From an uncultured Verrucomicrobiae bacterium (GTDB taxonomy: Bacteria; Verrucomicrobiota; Verrucomicrobiia; Limisphaerales; AAA164-E04): a stretch of 64,000 nucleotides of DNA. The DNA lies in the NCBI GenBank assembly GCA_951813855.1, contig OX638380.1:2682876-2746875 (forward strand). The letters run 5' to 3'. The notes under the pieces were generated by a model. It did not search any database and was not told the DNA's origin. It saw only the letters and a list, made by a program, of their open reading frames with translations. Below are positions 15,720 through 24,291 of the stretch, piece by piece; the first letter of the stretch is position 1, and the number at the start of each line of letters is the position of its first letter. The translations under genes and the position numbers were made by a program.

Positions 15720-17033
15720 GTGCCGCAACAACAAACCATCAGCGAACCCTCGTCGTTCAGCGGCGTAGGCTTGCATAGCGGTAACAAGGTCAACATGACC
15801 TTCCTGCCCGCTCCGCCCAATACCGGCATCCGGTTCCGCCGCATCGACCTGGACGGAAACCCGGAGATACCGGCGACAGTGGAATCGGTCAGCGACACAA
15901 CCCGGTCGACGACCCTGTCCCGGGGCAACATCCGTCTGCATACCGTCGAACACGTGATGGCTTCATTCCGAGGCTGCGGCATCGACAACGCTATCGTCGA
16001 ACTCGACGCCAACGAACCGCCCATCGCCGACGGCAGCGCCCGCGCCTACTGCCGCATGATCAAGAATTCGGGCATCACGCTCCAGGTCGAGAATCGGCGA
16101 TCGCTGGTCGTGACCGAACCGCTGTCGGTCAGCCGGGACCAATCGATTCTTTCAGTGCTGCCTTACGAAGGATTCCGGATCAGTTGCACCAGTTCCGACG
16201 ATCAAGGCCGATTAACCCAATTCTACAGTTTGGATATCACCCCCGATTCCTGGGAACGGGAAATCTCGCACGCCCGAACCTTCTGCTTTTTCGAGGAAAT
16301 CGAACAATTGATCGAAAACGGGCTCATCCGGGGCGGCAGTTTGGAGAATGCGGTGATCATCCGCGACGACGCGGTGCTGACCAACGAACCGCTCCGGTAC
16401 CGGGAGGAATTCGTCCGCCACAAGATCCTGGACATTTTAGGAGATCTGGCCTTGGCCGGCCATCCGATCCAGGCCCATGTGATCGCCATCCGCCCCTGTC
16501 ATCGAACCAACTGGGAACTGGCGTGCAAACTGGCCCGGCTAAGCCGCAAAACCGCGGCCCCGGTCCGGCTACCGACCCGGCTACCGAAAGAACTCGCCGG
16601 CCCAGCAGCCGCCGACATCGATCGGATCATGAAAATCCTCCCCCACCGCTATCCGTTCCTCATGATCGATCGGATCCTCAAGATCGAAGAGACGACCATC
16701 ACCTGCCTCAAGAACGTCACCGTCAACGAACCCTATTTTCAGGGACATTTTCCGGAACAACCGATCATGCCCGGCGTCCTGCAACTGGAGGCGATGGCGC
16801 AGGCCGCAGGCCTGCTCACGCTCAACAAGGAAGAGCACTGGGGAAAGATCGCCTATTTCCTCTCGGCCGAAAACGTCAAATGGCGCAAACCGGTCCGCCC
16901 CGGAGACGCGCTGATCGTGGAGATCGAATTGATCAAGTTCCGCGGCAAAGTCAGCAAGGCCCGAGGCCGTTGCCGGGTCGGAGAGGATACGGTCAGCGAA
17001 GCCGTGGTCATGTTCATGCTTACCGACGCCTGA
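15720..17033 (+). CDS. lpxC/fabZ: LpxC-FabZ fusion: UDP-acyl-GlcNAc deacetylase / (3R)-hydroxyacyl-ACP dehydratase
   Basis: About 437 residues. The N-terminal 290 are LpxC, the zinc deacetylase committing to lipid [15 protein letters not shown], the zinc site [12 protein letters not shown], and [15 protein letters not shown] with the third ligand pair (HxxxD). From about residue 300 follows a complete FabZ hot-dog domain: [38 protein letters not shown] with the catalytic His and Glu, and [17 protein letters not shown]. The start chosen is the GTG at 15720, which gives [20 protein letters not shown]; a TTG at 15690 would add ten residues. The fusion is known from Bacteroidetes and some PVC bacteria and joins two steps competing for hydroxyacyl-ACP. 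It shows that the organism makes lipid A. Confidence 0.93.
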   Translation: MPQQQTISEPSSFSGVGLHSGNKVNMTFLPAPPNTGIRFRRIDLDGNPEIPATVESVSDTTRSTTLSRGNIRLHTVEHVMASFRGCGIDNAIVELDANEPPIADGSARAYCRMIKNSGITLQVENRRSLVVTEPLSVSRDQSILSVLPYEGFRISCTSSDDQGRLTQFYSLDITPDSWEREISHARTFCFFEEIEQLIENGLIRGGSLENAVIIRDDAVLTNEPLRYREEFVRHKILDILGDLALAGHPIQAHVIAIRPCHRTNWELACKLARLSRKTAAPVRLPTRLPKELAGPAAADIDRIMKILPHRYPFLMIDRILKIEETTITCLKNVTVNEPYFQGHFPEQPIMPGVLQLEAMAQAAGLLTLNKEEHWGKIAYFLSAENVKWRKPVRPGDALIVEIELIKFRGKVSKARGRCRVGEDTVSEAVVMFMLTDA

Positions 17034-17043
17034 GAGAAGAAAA

Positions 17044-17120
17044 TGGTCGGAACGACAGGATTCGAACCTGCGACATCCAGCTCCCAAAGCTGGTGCTCTG
17101 CCAAGCTGAGCTACGTTCCG
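17044..17120 (-). tRNA. tRNA-Pro (anticodon TGG)
   Basis: The reverse strand folds as a full cloverleaf: acceptor CGGAACG/CGTTCCG, D-stem GCTC/GAGC, anticodon stem CCAGC/GCTGG with loop TTTGGGA, T-stem GCAGG/CCTGT with loop TTCGAAT, discriminator A and encoded CCA. Proline identity fits the C1-G72 pair. It is convergent with lpxC-fabZ, 10 bp from its stop. Confidence 0.95.
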
Positions 17121-17693
17121 ACTCGAAGCATCTTGTCGCCGGAAGCGGCCAAAAAAGCAACTCCTTTCCGTCGTCCCTGTTTCGGAAATCGTTTTTCCGG
17201 CCGGCCTTCGAATCCCGAACGAAAGACTCGGGTGCCGGACCGGAGTTTCGGCAGATCTGCTACCGGAGATTTCCGGTAGCGAATTCGAAAGCGACAATCC
17301 GCAATTCTCGGATCGGCGACCGTCATTCCCGACCGCGTCCCGGACAGCGCCGTCACCGACCTGCCCGAATCGAGCGAACGGGTCAAACCGCTCGCCCAAC
17401 CGGGGCCGCCGAATACTCAAATCCGATAACCGGCAAGTCCTCGCTCGGGAATCGGGACGCACGGTAGCATTCGATACTACGGGTACTCCTGCCGACCTTC
17501 CCCGTCCAACGAAACGACGATTCCGGGCAAGACCCGAGCTACGGTCGATGCCAAAAATCCCGGCGCTGTTACGGCCACTTATTTCCCCGAACCGATCGCC
17601 CCGACACGCACCGGCCACGAAACGATTACGGGAAAATCCCTTTCCTTCGCCGCTCGTTTTCGACTACAATCCGCCTCCGATTCTGACCGTAAC
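17121..17693. other. intergenic upstream of pgk, no supported gene
   Basis: 573 bp. Open frames on both strands are arginine-rich shadows without family resemblance. The region presumably holds the promoters of tRNA-Pro (minus) and of the pgk operon (plus). I see no convincing sigma-70 pair or hairpin. Confidence 0.4.
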
Positions 17694-18971
17694 ATGGACA
17701 AACTGACCGTCAACGATATCGATCTGAAAGGCAAACGGATCTTGGTCCGGGTGGACTACAACGTGCCCTTGGACCACGGCGGTTCGGAATCGAAGGTCGT
17801 CGACGACGCCCGCATCAAGGCAACCTTGCCGACGCTGGACCGGCTCATGGACCAAGGCGCCAGAATCATCCTTTCGGCACACTTGGGCCGACCGGGCGGG
17901 CGGCCCAATCCTAAATTATCGCTCCGGCCGGTAGCCGCCAAACTGGCCGACTTGCTGGCCCGGCCGGTGGCGTTCGTCGACGATTGCCTCGGGGAAAAAG
18001 TCGAGAAAACGGTCGAACTCCTGCAACCCGGCGACGTGATGCTATTGGAAAACGTTCGTTTCTATCCCGGTGAGGAAACCAACGACGCTGACTTCGCCGC
18101 CCGCCTGGGAGCGCTGGCCGAGGATTGGGTCAACGACGCCTTCGGCGCGGCTCACCGGGCCCACGCCTCGACCCGGGGAGTTGCCGAAGTCATCTCCCGG
18201 AAAGGAGGCCGTTGCGTGGCCGGTTTGCTGGTCGAACGCGAATTGAATTTTCTGGTCAAGAAATTGGAGAAGCCCGAATCGCCGTTTCTCGTGATCCTGG
18301 GCGGGGCGAAGGTTTCCGACAAGATCGGCGTGATCGACCGGCTGCTTGACAAAGCCGACGTGTTACTGATCGGCGGCGCGATGGCTTACACTTTCAAGCT
18401 GGCCCTGGGCCTCGGAGTCGGCAAATCGCTGGTCGAATCCGATCGAGTCAAAACGGCCCGACAAATCATGGAAAAGGCCCAGCAACGCGGCATCCGTTTC
18501 CTCCTCCCCAGCGATCACACCGTGGCGGCGCCGACCTTGGTCGCTCCGCCGGACGGCAAGGGAAAGTCCGTCATCAAATTCGACAATCCCCGCTACAACC
18601 GGGGAGCGGATATTCCCGACGACTACGAAGGAGTAGACATCGGCCTCGAAACCGTCGCTTGCTACACCAAGGAAATCGAATCGGCCCGAACCGTCGTTTG
18701 GAACGGCCCCATGGGCATCTTCGAAGACGCCAGATTCGCCGGCGGCACAGTAGCCGTAGCCGAAGCGGTCGCCCGGGCGACCGCACAAGGGACGCTAAGC
18801 ATCGTCGGAGGCGGCGACAGCGTGCGAGCGCTCAACGAAGCCGGACTGGGCGAACAAGTCAGTTTCATGAGTACCGGCGGCGGCGCCAGCCTGGAATTGC
18901 TGGAAGGCAAAACGCTGCCGGGCATCGAAATTCTCGACTCCCTTCCGGCTCAGGCCGAAGCTGCCGGCTGA
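17694..18971 (+). CDS. pgk: phosphoglycerate kinase
   Basis: 425 residues, about 30 more than typical because of small insertions. It transfers phosphate between 1,3-bisphosphoglycerate and ADP in glycolysis. Seen: KRILVRVDYNVPLDHG at the N-terminus (substrate Asp/Asn), SAHLGRPGGRPNPKLSLRPVA, LLENVRFYPGEE, DAFGAAHRAHAS, LGGAKVSDKIGVID (nucleotide-site Lys), VWNGPMGIFE and GGGDSVRALNEAG near the end. First gene of a tight series pgk-tpiA-secG-oppA-oppB. Confidence 0.97.
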   Translation: MDKLTVNDIDLKGKRILVRVDYNVPLDHGGSESKVVDDARIKATLPTLDRLMDQGARIILSAHLGRPGGRPNPKLSLRPVAAKLADLLARPVAFVDDCLGEKVEKTVELLQPGDVMLLENVRFYPGEETNDADFAARLGALAEDWVNDAFGAAHRAHASTRGVAEVISRKGGRCVAGLLVERELNFLVKKLEKPESPFLVILGGAKVSDKIGVIDRLLDKADVLLIGGAMAYTFKLALGLGVGKSLVESDRVKTARQIMEKAQQRGIRFLLPSDHTVAAPTLVAPPDGKGKSVIKFDNPRYNRGADIPDDYEGVDIGLETVACYTKEIESARTVVWNGPMGIFEDARFAGGTVAVAEAVARATAQGTLSIVGGGDSVRALNEAGLGEQVSFMSTGGGASLELLEGKTLPGIEILDSLPAQAEAAG

Positions 18972-18998
18972 CGCCGGCCCGCCCGCTGCATTATCGTC

Positions 18999-19763
18999 AT
19001 GGATCATCATCGACAACCGATCGTCGCCGGCAATTGGAAAATGAACGGCACCGTACCTTTCGCTCGCGAACTGACGCGAAGCCTAAGGGACGGACTGACC
19101 GGCCAGACCGATACGGAAATCGTGCTCTGTCCGCCCTTTACCGCACTCGACGCCGTCGCTCGAGAACTCGAAGGTTCCACCCTGCTCCTGGGAGCCCAAA
19201 ACCTGAGCGAACGGCCGGCCGGAGCGTTTACCGGCGAAATCGCCGCCGAACAATTAGCGTCCTTGCAGGTCCGTTACGTGATCGTGGGACATTCCGAAAG
19301 GCGCCAATATCACCAGGAATCCGACGCGCTGGTCGCCCGGAAAGCCGCCGCGGCATTCGCCGCCGGACTGACGCCGATCGTCTGCCTCGGGGAAACTCTG
19401 GAGGAACGAGAGGCGGGCAATACGGAACAGATCGTAGGCCGGCAACTGACCGGCAGTTTAGCGGGACTCGCCGCCGAACAAATCGTGCAGTGCGTGTTGG
19501 CCTACGAACCCGTATGGGCGATCGGCACGGGAAAAACGGCGAGCGCAGCCCAAGCTCAAAGCGTTCACGCCTTCCTCCGGGCCCGCTTGACCGAGAATCA
19601 CGGTTTGGAAACCGCCGCCGCCGTCCGCATCCAATACGGCGGTAGCGTCAAACCCGACAATGCCCGCGAATTGTTAACTCAACCGGATGTGGACGGTGCG
19701 CTGGTCGGCGGCGCCTCGCTGAAAGCGGACAGTTTTTCGGCTATAATTCGTCACTCGGCTTAA
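18999..19763 (+). CDS. tpiA: triosephosphate isomerase
   Basis: 254 residues, standard length. It interconverts dihydroxyacetone phosphate and glyceraldehyde 3-phosphate. Active-site residues are all present: N and K in AGNWKMNGT (about 8-16), His in YVIVGHSERRQYHQE (about 92-106), the catalytic Glu in VLAYEPVWAIGTGKTAS (about 166-182) and the phosphate loop in IQYGGSVKPDNA. 27 bp after pgk, so co-transcribed. Confidence 0.97.
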   Translation: MDHHRQPIVAGNWKMNGTVPFARELTRSLRDGLTGQTDTEIVLCPPFTALDAVARELEGSTLLLGAQNLSERPAGAFTGEIAAEQLASLQVRYVIVGHSERRQYHQESDALVARKAAAAFAAGLTPIVCLGETLEEREAGNTEQIVGRQLTGSLAGLAAEQIVQCVLAYEPVWAIGTGKTASAAQAQSVHAFLRARLTENHGLETAAAVRIQYGGSVKPDNARELLTQPDVDGALVGGASLKADSFSAIIRHSA

Positions 19764-19787
19764 TTATCCTCACCTGCGTCATATCTC

Positions 19788-20279
19788 ATGCTAACGCTTG
19801 CCATAACCTTACTGACCGCCGTTCTGGTATTCATCTGCTTTTTGCTGGTGATCCTGATCCTCATGCAACTCCCCAAAAAAGACGCGGGAGCGGGACTGGC
19901 CTTCGGAGGAGGAGCCGCCGAAGCCATCTTCGGCGCCGGCGCCGGAACGCCGCTGGCTCAGATCACGAAATACTGCGCCGGACTTTTCCTGTGTCTGGCG
20001 TTGGTGCTGTCGGCCCTGAACGCCCAGCGGTCGAACGAACCTGCCCGGCTGATCGAGGAAGAAGCCGCTCGAGCCGCCGAAGAATCGTCCGGCGCAACCC
20101 TGAAACCAGCCAAACCGGAGACCGAAGAACCGATCGTTTCGGATTCCGGGGAAACCGAACCGGAACCGGTCGAACCGGACGAATCCGAATCTACCGAGCC
20201 CGCCGAACCGGAAACCGAATCGTCGCCCGAGCTTTCCGCTCCGACCGAAGAACCCGCCGAATCCGAAGTTACGCCCTGA
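19788..20279 (+). CDS. secG: SecG translocon subunit with long acidic tail
   Basis: 163 residues. The first 80 are SecG: a hydrophobic helix (LTAVLVFICFLLVILILMQ), the conserved linker PKKDAGAGLAFGGGAAEAIFGAGAG, and the second helix (YCAGLFLCLALVLSAL). SecG sits beside SecYE in the inner membrane and aids SecA-driven export. Residues 85-163 are an added Glu/Pro/Ser/Thr-rich, strongly acidic tail without structure, which ordinary SecG lacks. The gene follows tpiA by 24 bp; the tpiA-secG pairing is common in bacteria. Confidence 0.93.
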   Translation: MLTLAITLLTAVLVFICFLLVILILMQLPKKDAGAGLAFGGGAAEAIFGAGAGTPLAQITKYCAGLFLCLALVLSALNAQRSNEPARLIEEEAARAAEESSGATLKPAKPETEEPIVSDSGETEPEPVEPDESESTEPAEPETESSPELSAPTEEPAESEVTP

Positions 20280-20335
20280 ACCGGGCGGCTCGCTCTTGCG
20301 CCGTGAGCCACTGAACGCTATTGTCAAGGGCAAGC

Positions 20336-21961
20336 ATGAGACTGCGAATCGGATCGCTGGCGCCCTGCTTGGCCCTCACGGTGCTTACCGCTTGCGGTTC
20401 GTTGACCGTTCCGCCTGCGGACTTGGTAATCGTCAACGGCAAGGAACCCGAATCGCTAGACCCGGCGATCATCAGCGGTCAAGCCGACGGCCGCGTCGTC
20501 TCCTCGCTCTTCGAAGGCTTGACTCGCTACAACGCCCGTACCGGAAACCCCGAACCCGGTCTGGCCACCGAATGGAGCGTCAGCGACGGCGGCAAGGAAT
20601 ACCGATTCCGAATCCGGGAAAACCTTTCCTGGTCGGACGGTTCTCCGTTGACTATCCAAGATATCGTCTACTCTTGGCGCCGCGTGCTGGAACCGGCGAC
20701 CGTTTGCGAATACGCCGGGATCCTCTACAGCGTCCACAACGCCCGAGCCTACCACCACGGCCAATTGAAAGATTTCCGCAAAGTGGGCCTCCGCATAGTC
20801 TCGCCTAACGAATTGGTGGTGACCCTGAATCATCCGACGCCGTTCTTTCCCGAAATCTGCGCCTTTCCGGTTCTGGCCACCGTGCCCCGCCAACCGATCG
20901 AACAGCACGGCGACCGCTGGCTCCTGCAACCCGGCATCCCGACCAGCGGAGCCTTCACGCTGCGATCTTGGCGCTTGAACGACCGCATTCGGCTCCGAAA
21001 GAATCCCCATTACTGGGATCAGGAAAACACCCGTTCGGAAGTCGTCGATCTCTTACCCACCAGCGACCCCGGGGTTGCGCTCAATCTATACGAAACCGAA
21101 GTCGTCGACATTATCTGGGACAAGGAATTGATCCCGGCCGAACTGGTGCGGACTTTTCTGCAACGCGCAGACTTCCACGTCACCGATAATCTCGGTGTCT
21201 TTTTTTTGCGCATTAACACCACCCAAGCGCCCTTCCACGACCGGCGAGTCCGCCAAGCTCTGGCACTGGCGATCGACCGCGAACGAATCGTCAATAAGAT
21301 CACCGGGGCGGGAGAACGGTCGGCGACCAGCCTGGTACCTCCCGGCATCCCGGGTTACGCTCCGCCGCAAGGACTTGGCCATGATCCGGAACGGGCCCGG
21401 GAATTATTGCGGCTAGCGGGATTTCCGGGCGGCGAAGGCTTGCAGCCGATCGACTACCTCTACAACAGCTCCCGGTTGAACGAGAAGATCGCCATCGAGA
21501 TCCAGTCGATGTGGCAAAACCAACTCGGCATCAAAACCGAATTGCGCCCGCTGGAATGGAAATCTTATCTCAAGGATCAGCGGGAATTGCGCTACGGAGT
21601 CTCACGCAGCAGTTGGATGGGCGACTATCTGGATCCGCTCACCTTTCTGGATGTGTTCGGTTCCCACAACGGCAACAACCGAACCGGCTGGCGTAATTCG
21701 ACCTACGACTCGCTCCTGGCCCAAGCCGAACGCAACAACGACGCAACCGGAAGAATGGCCCGGTTGCGGCAAGCGGAAACGTTGCTGGTCAGCGAAGAAA
21801 TTCCCATCATCCCGCTGTACTTCAACATCGCGATGGAGGGTTATCGTTCCGATCGCGTCAAAGGCATCTGGCCCAATTTTCGCGCCGAACACCCGGTGCG
21901 AGCTATTTACCGTTCCGAACCCGCTTCCGAAACAACGGCTCCGACCCCCGCCCGCCAGTGA
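20336..21961 (+). CDS. oppA: peptide ABC transporter substrate-binding lipoprotein (SBP_bac_5)
   Basis: 541 residues from the ATG at 20336. A lipoprotein signal is clear: LAPCLALTVLTACGS, with the lipidated Cys in the lipobox LTAC. The mature protein is an extracytoplasmic solute-binding protein of the OppA/DppA type: NGKEPESLDPAIISG, SSLFEGLTRYN, WSDGSPLTIQDIVYSWRRVL, the NxTQAPFHDRRVRQALALAIDR signature (about 285-305) and WMGDYLDPLTFLDVF. It should capture oligopeptides (murein peptides are possible) for the permease encoded next. Its stop overlaps the GTG of oppB by 4 bp. Confidence 0.9.
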   Translation: MRLRIGSLAPCLALTVLTACGSLTVPPADLVIVNGKEPESLDPAIISGQADGRVVSSLFEGLTRYNARTGNPEPGLATEWSVSDGGKEYRFRIRENLSWSDGSPLTIQDIVYSWRRVLEPATVCEYAGILYSVHNARAYHHGQLKDFRKVGLRIVSPNELVVTLNHPTPFFPEICAFPVLATVPRQPIEQHGDRWLLQPGIPTSGAFTLRSWRLNDRIRLRKNPHYWDQENTRSEVVDLLPTSDPGVALNLYETEVVDIIWDKELIPAELVRTFLQRADFHVTDNLGVFFLRINTTQAPFHDRRVRQALALAIDRERIVNKITGAGERSATSLVPPGIPGYAPPQGLGHDPERARELLRLAGFPGGEGLQPIDYLYNSSRLNEKIAIEIQSMWQNQLGIKTELRPLEWKSYLKDQRELRYGVSRSSWMGDYLDPLTFLDVFGSHNGNNRTGWRNSTYDSLLAQAERNNDATGRMARLRQAETLLVSEEIPIIPLYFNIAMEGYRSDRVKGIWPNFRAEHPVRAIYRSEPASETTAPTPARQ

Positions 21962-22875
21962 GCTTTCTGCTCAAAAGATTGCTCGGAATCGTTCCTTTGA
22001 TGCTCGTGGTCAGTTTTTTGGCCTTCATGCTGGTGCGCTTGGCGCCCGGAGGGCCGTTCGAACAGGAACGGGAGCTGGAATCGGCGGAAGCCAAACGCCT
22101 CCTAAGGGAAAAATACCTGCTCGACGAATCGCTTCCCCGGCAATATTTCCATTACCTGGGACAACTTCTCCAAGGCGATCTGGGCAATTCGATCAAGCAC
22201 CCGAACCACTCGGTTAACGACATCATCGCCCAAGGTTTGCCCGTATCGATCCTGCTGGGCGGTCTGGCTTTCATGTTCAGCCTATTCTGGGGCGTCGTCA
22301 TCGGTTCGGTTTCGGCAGTGGCTCGTCACGGCGGCGTAAGGGCCCTCGCCGATTCGGCGGCTATGATGAGCATCTGCGTACCGGCACTGGTCATCGGACC
22401 CTTGCTGATCATGATCTTCGCTATCCAATTGCGTTGGTTGCCGGTAGCGATGCTGGACTCGCCGCTCCATCTCATCCTGCCGGTGTTAACCCTGGGCATC
22501 TATTACGCGGGCCGGGTAGGCCGGCTGACCCATCAAGGCGTCTTGACGACTCTGCAATCCGAATTCGTCATCGCCGCCCGAGCTAAAGGCCTGCGGGAAA
22601 CCACCATCCTGATCCGTCATGTGTTACCCACCGGGCTGATGCCGGTCATCTCCTACTCCGGACCGTTGCTGGCGGACTTGCTCACCGGCTCGTTCGTAGC
22701 GGAAAACCTGTTTCAGATTCCGGGCATCGGCGTCTTTTTAGTCCAGAGTTCGCTCAATCGAGACTTTCCGCTGATCGTGGGCTTGGCCTTGGTCTACGCC
22801 CTGTTGCTCGTCGTCCTCAATCTGCTGGTCGACTTGTCTTACCGGTTGGTCGATCCTCGAATTCGCCAAGACTGA
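21958..22875 (+). CDS. oppB: oligopeptide ABC transporter permease OppB
   Basis: 305 residues with about six membrane segments; GTG start inside the oppA stop. Typical N-terminus LLKRLLGIVPLMLVVSFLAFML followed by RLAPGGPF. The ATPase-docking EAA loop is FVIAARAKGLRETTILIRHVLPTG (about 201-224). Segment FVAENLFQIPGIGVFLVQ is also a family hallmark. The partner permease OppC and the ATPases OppD/OppF are not downstream: the next gene is rnc on the opposite strand, and the two overlap tail to tail by 59 bp. The rest of the transporter must be encoded elsewhere. Confidence 0.93.
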   Translation: MSFLLKRLLGIVPLMLVVSFLAFMLVRLAPGGPFEQERELESAEAKRLLREKYLLDESLPRQYFHYLGQLLQGDLGNSIKHPNHSVNDIIAQGLPVSILLGGLAFMFSLFWGVVIGSVSAVARHGGVRALADSAAMMSICVPALVIGPLLIMIFAIQLRWLPVAMLDSPLHLILPVLTLGIYYAGRVGRLTHQGVLTTLQSEFVIAARAKGLRETTILIRHVLPTGLMPVISYSGPLLADLLTGSFVAENLFQIPGIGVFLVQSSLNRDFPLIVGLALVYALLLVVLNLLVDLSYRLVDPRIRQD

Positions 22876-23620
22876 TCCGGGGGGCCTCGGCCGGTCCTCC
22901 GGCGCGGCCGGCGTTTTGCAAATTGTCCAAGGCCTCGCGAGCCGCCTGCGACTCGGCGGACTTCTTGCTTTTGCCGACGCCCTGACCCAATTTTTTTTCT
23001 CCCTGCCAAACCGAACAGACGAAACTCCGGTCATGGTGGGGACCGGTGGCCGATTCCTGCCGGTAACGAATCGGCTCGGCCGAGCGAGACTGCAAGTACT
23101 CCTGCAATTCGCCTTTCGGATTGCCTTGCCCCGGAGCCAGCCGCAAATCCGCCAGATCGGGTTCGAACAGACGAACGACCAGTCTTCGAGCCGTTTGAAA
23201 TCCGGCGTCCAAAAACACCGCTCCGATTACGGCTTCGAACGCGTCGCCGAGAATGGCCGGGCGTCGGCGGCCGTCGAGATTCTCCGCATTCTTTCCCAGC
23301 CGGAGGTGCCGGCCCAATTCGAGCCGCCGCGCCTGATCGGCCAGGCAATGCCGATTGACCAACCGGGAACGCACCTGAGTTAAATAACCTTCGGAAGCGG
23401 CGGAGAAACGGAGGTACAGTTCATGCGTCAGCGCCGCCTGCAAGACCGCATCGCCCAAAAATTCGAGCCGTTGATTATGACCGAAGGACGCTTCGCCTTC
23501 CTGGATCCGCGACGGATGGGTCAGGGCCAGTTTCAATAAATCGCGCTCCGCAAACCGATAGCCGAGTCCGCCTTCCAACCGATCGAGCGATTCCTCGAGA
23601 CCCTGTTCCGCCGACGGCAT
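22817..23620 (-). CDS. rnc: ribonuclease III
   Basis: 267 residues. It cuts double-stranded RNA during rRNA processing. RNase III domain: FAERDLLKLALTHPS, the signature NQRLEFLGDAVLQ (about 50-62; metal-binding Glu and Asp) and LGDAFEAVIGAVFLDAG with the second acidic pair (about 122-138). The C-terminal double-stranded RNA-binding domain starts at GNPKGELQEYLQ (about 167) and ends with KKSAESQAAREALDNL (about 220-235). A 30-residue proline/glycine-rich tail extends beyond it, and this tail overlaps the 3' end of oppB on the other strand. Confidence 0.95.
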   Translation of the reverse strand: MPSAEQGLEESLDRLEGGLGYRFAERDLLKLALTHPSRIQEGEASFGHNQRLEFLGDAVLQAALTHELYLRFSAASEGYLTQVRSRLVNRHCLADQARRLELGRHLRLGKNAENLDGRRRPAILGDAFEAVIGAVFLDAGFQTARRLVVRLFEPDLADLRLAPGQGNPKGELQEYLQSRSAEPIRYRQESATGPHHDRSFVCSVWQGEKKLGQGVGKSKKSAESQAAREALDNLQNAGRAGGPAEAPRISLGEFEDRPTGKTSRPAD

Positions 23621-23626
23621 GAAGTT

Positions 23627-24229
23627 TCAGGGCGCGGCCTCCACCGGCGCGGCCGCTTCCGCTTCGCCTTCCGCAGGCCCGGCCTCAGCCGCCGGCTCGC
23701 CGAGCGAAGCGAGAAAAGCGTCGACTCCCTCTTCCAACAGTCGCGAGACGTCCCGTTGCACGGCTTCCAGTTCGTTCAATTTAAGATCGGGATCGGAAAT
23801 GACGAACCGGTTTTTCGATTTGGCGTGTTCGTAAACGAATTGCCTGACGCCCTCCTCGACGCGTTCCTCCTGAATCTTCAAGACCCGTTTGCGTTCCAGC
23901 ATCACCGCCAAAATGTAACAGACCGGACGCAGTTGAGCGTCGTCCCGTTCGATCAACTGCCGCAAGACCGACTCGGCCGTTTCGCGGCGCACCGGTTCCG
24001 GAGGCGGAGGAGGAGGGACCCGGAAAATCGATCGCCAGTAGGAAACGAATCCCTTGCGATCGAGAGCTCCCTGGCTGTATTGAGCGTCCCAACAATCCTG
24101 ACAGACGTCGGTTCGACGCAATTCCTGACGTTCCTCGAACAACAAGGAATGATACGCCTGACCGTCGACGAACGCGGTTTCGCAGGCACGACACGAAGCC
24201 GAACGCGAACCTATCTTCCAGTCGATCAT
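23627..24229 (-). CDS. conserved zinc-ribbon hypothetical protein
   Basis: 200 residues if started at the ATG at 24229 (MIDWKIGSRSASCRACE); upstream in-frame codons would add 14 weaker residues. Two CxxC knuckles, CRAC (about residue 13) and CQDC (about 43), predict a zinc ribbon at the N-terminus. A polyproline patch (VPPPPPPEP) follows, then a long alpha-helical region with ILAVMLERKRVLKIQEER and an Ala/Glu-rich C-terminus. I do not know a function. It sits between rnc and recD2, all on the minus strand, 6 bp from the start of rnc, so it is probably co-transcribed with it. Confidence 0.7.
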   Translation of the reverse strand: MIDWKIGSRSASCRACETAFVDGQAYHSLLFEERQELRRTDVCQDCWDAQYSQGALDRKGFVSYWRSIFRVPPPPPPEPVRRETAESVLRQLIERDDAQLRPVCYILAVMLERKRVLKIQEERVEEGVRQFVYEHAKSKNRFVISDPDLKLNELEAVQRDVSRLLEEGVDAFLASLGEPAAEAGPAEGEAEAAAPVEAAP

Positions 24230-24291
24230 TACTTCGGCCTCGAGTATAGCCGCCCCGACTCCGCCCGGCAATGCCGGATTGCCGAACGCGC

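Noticed and set aside
16184..17467. 427-codon plus-strand open frame overlapping lpxC-fabZ and tRNA-Pro
   Set aside because: Out of frame with the fusion gene, arginine/proline-rich, and runs through the tRNA.
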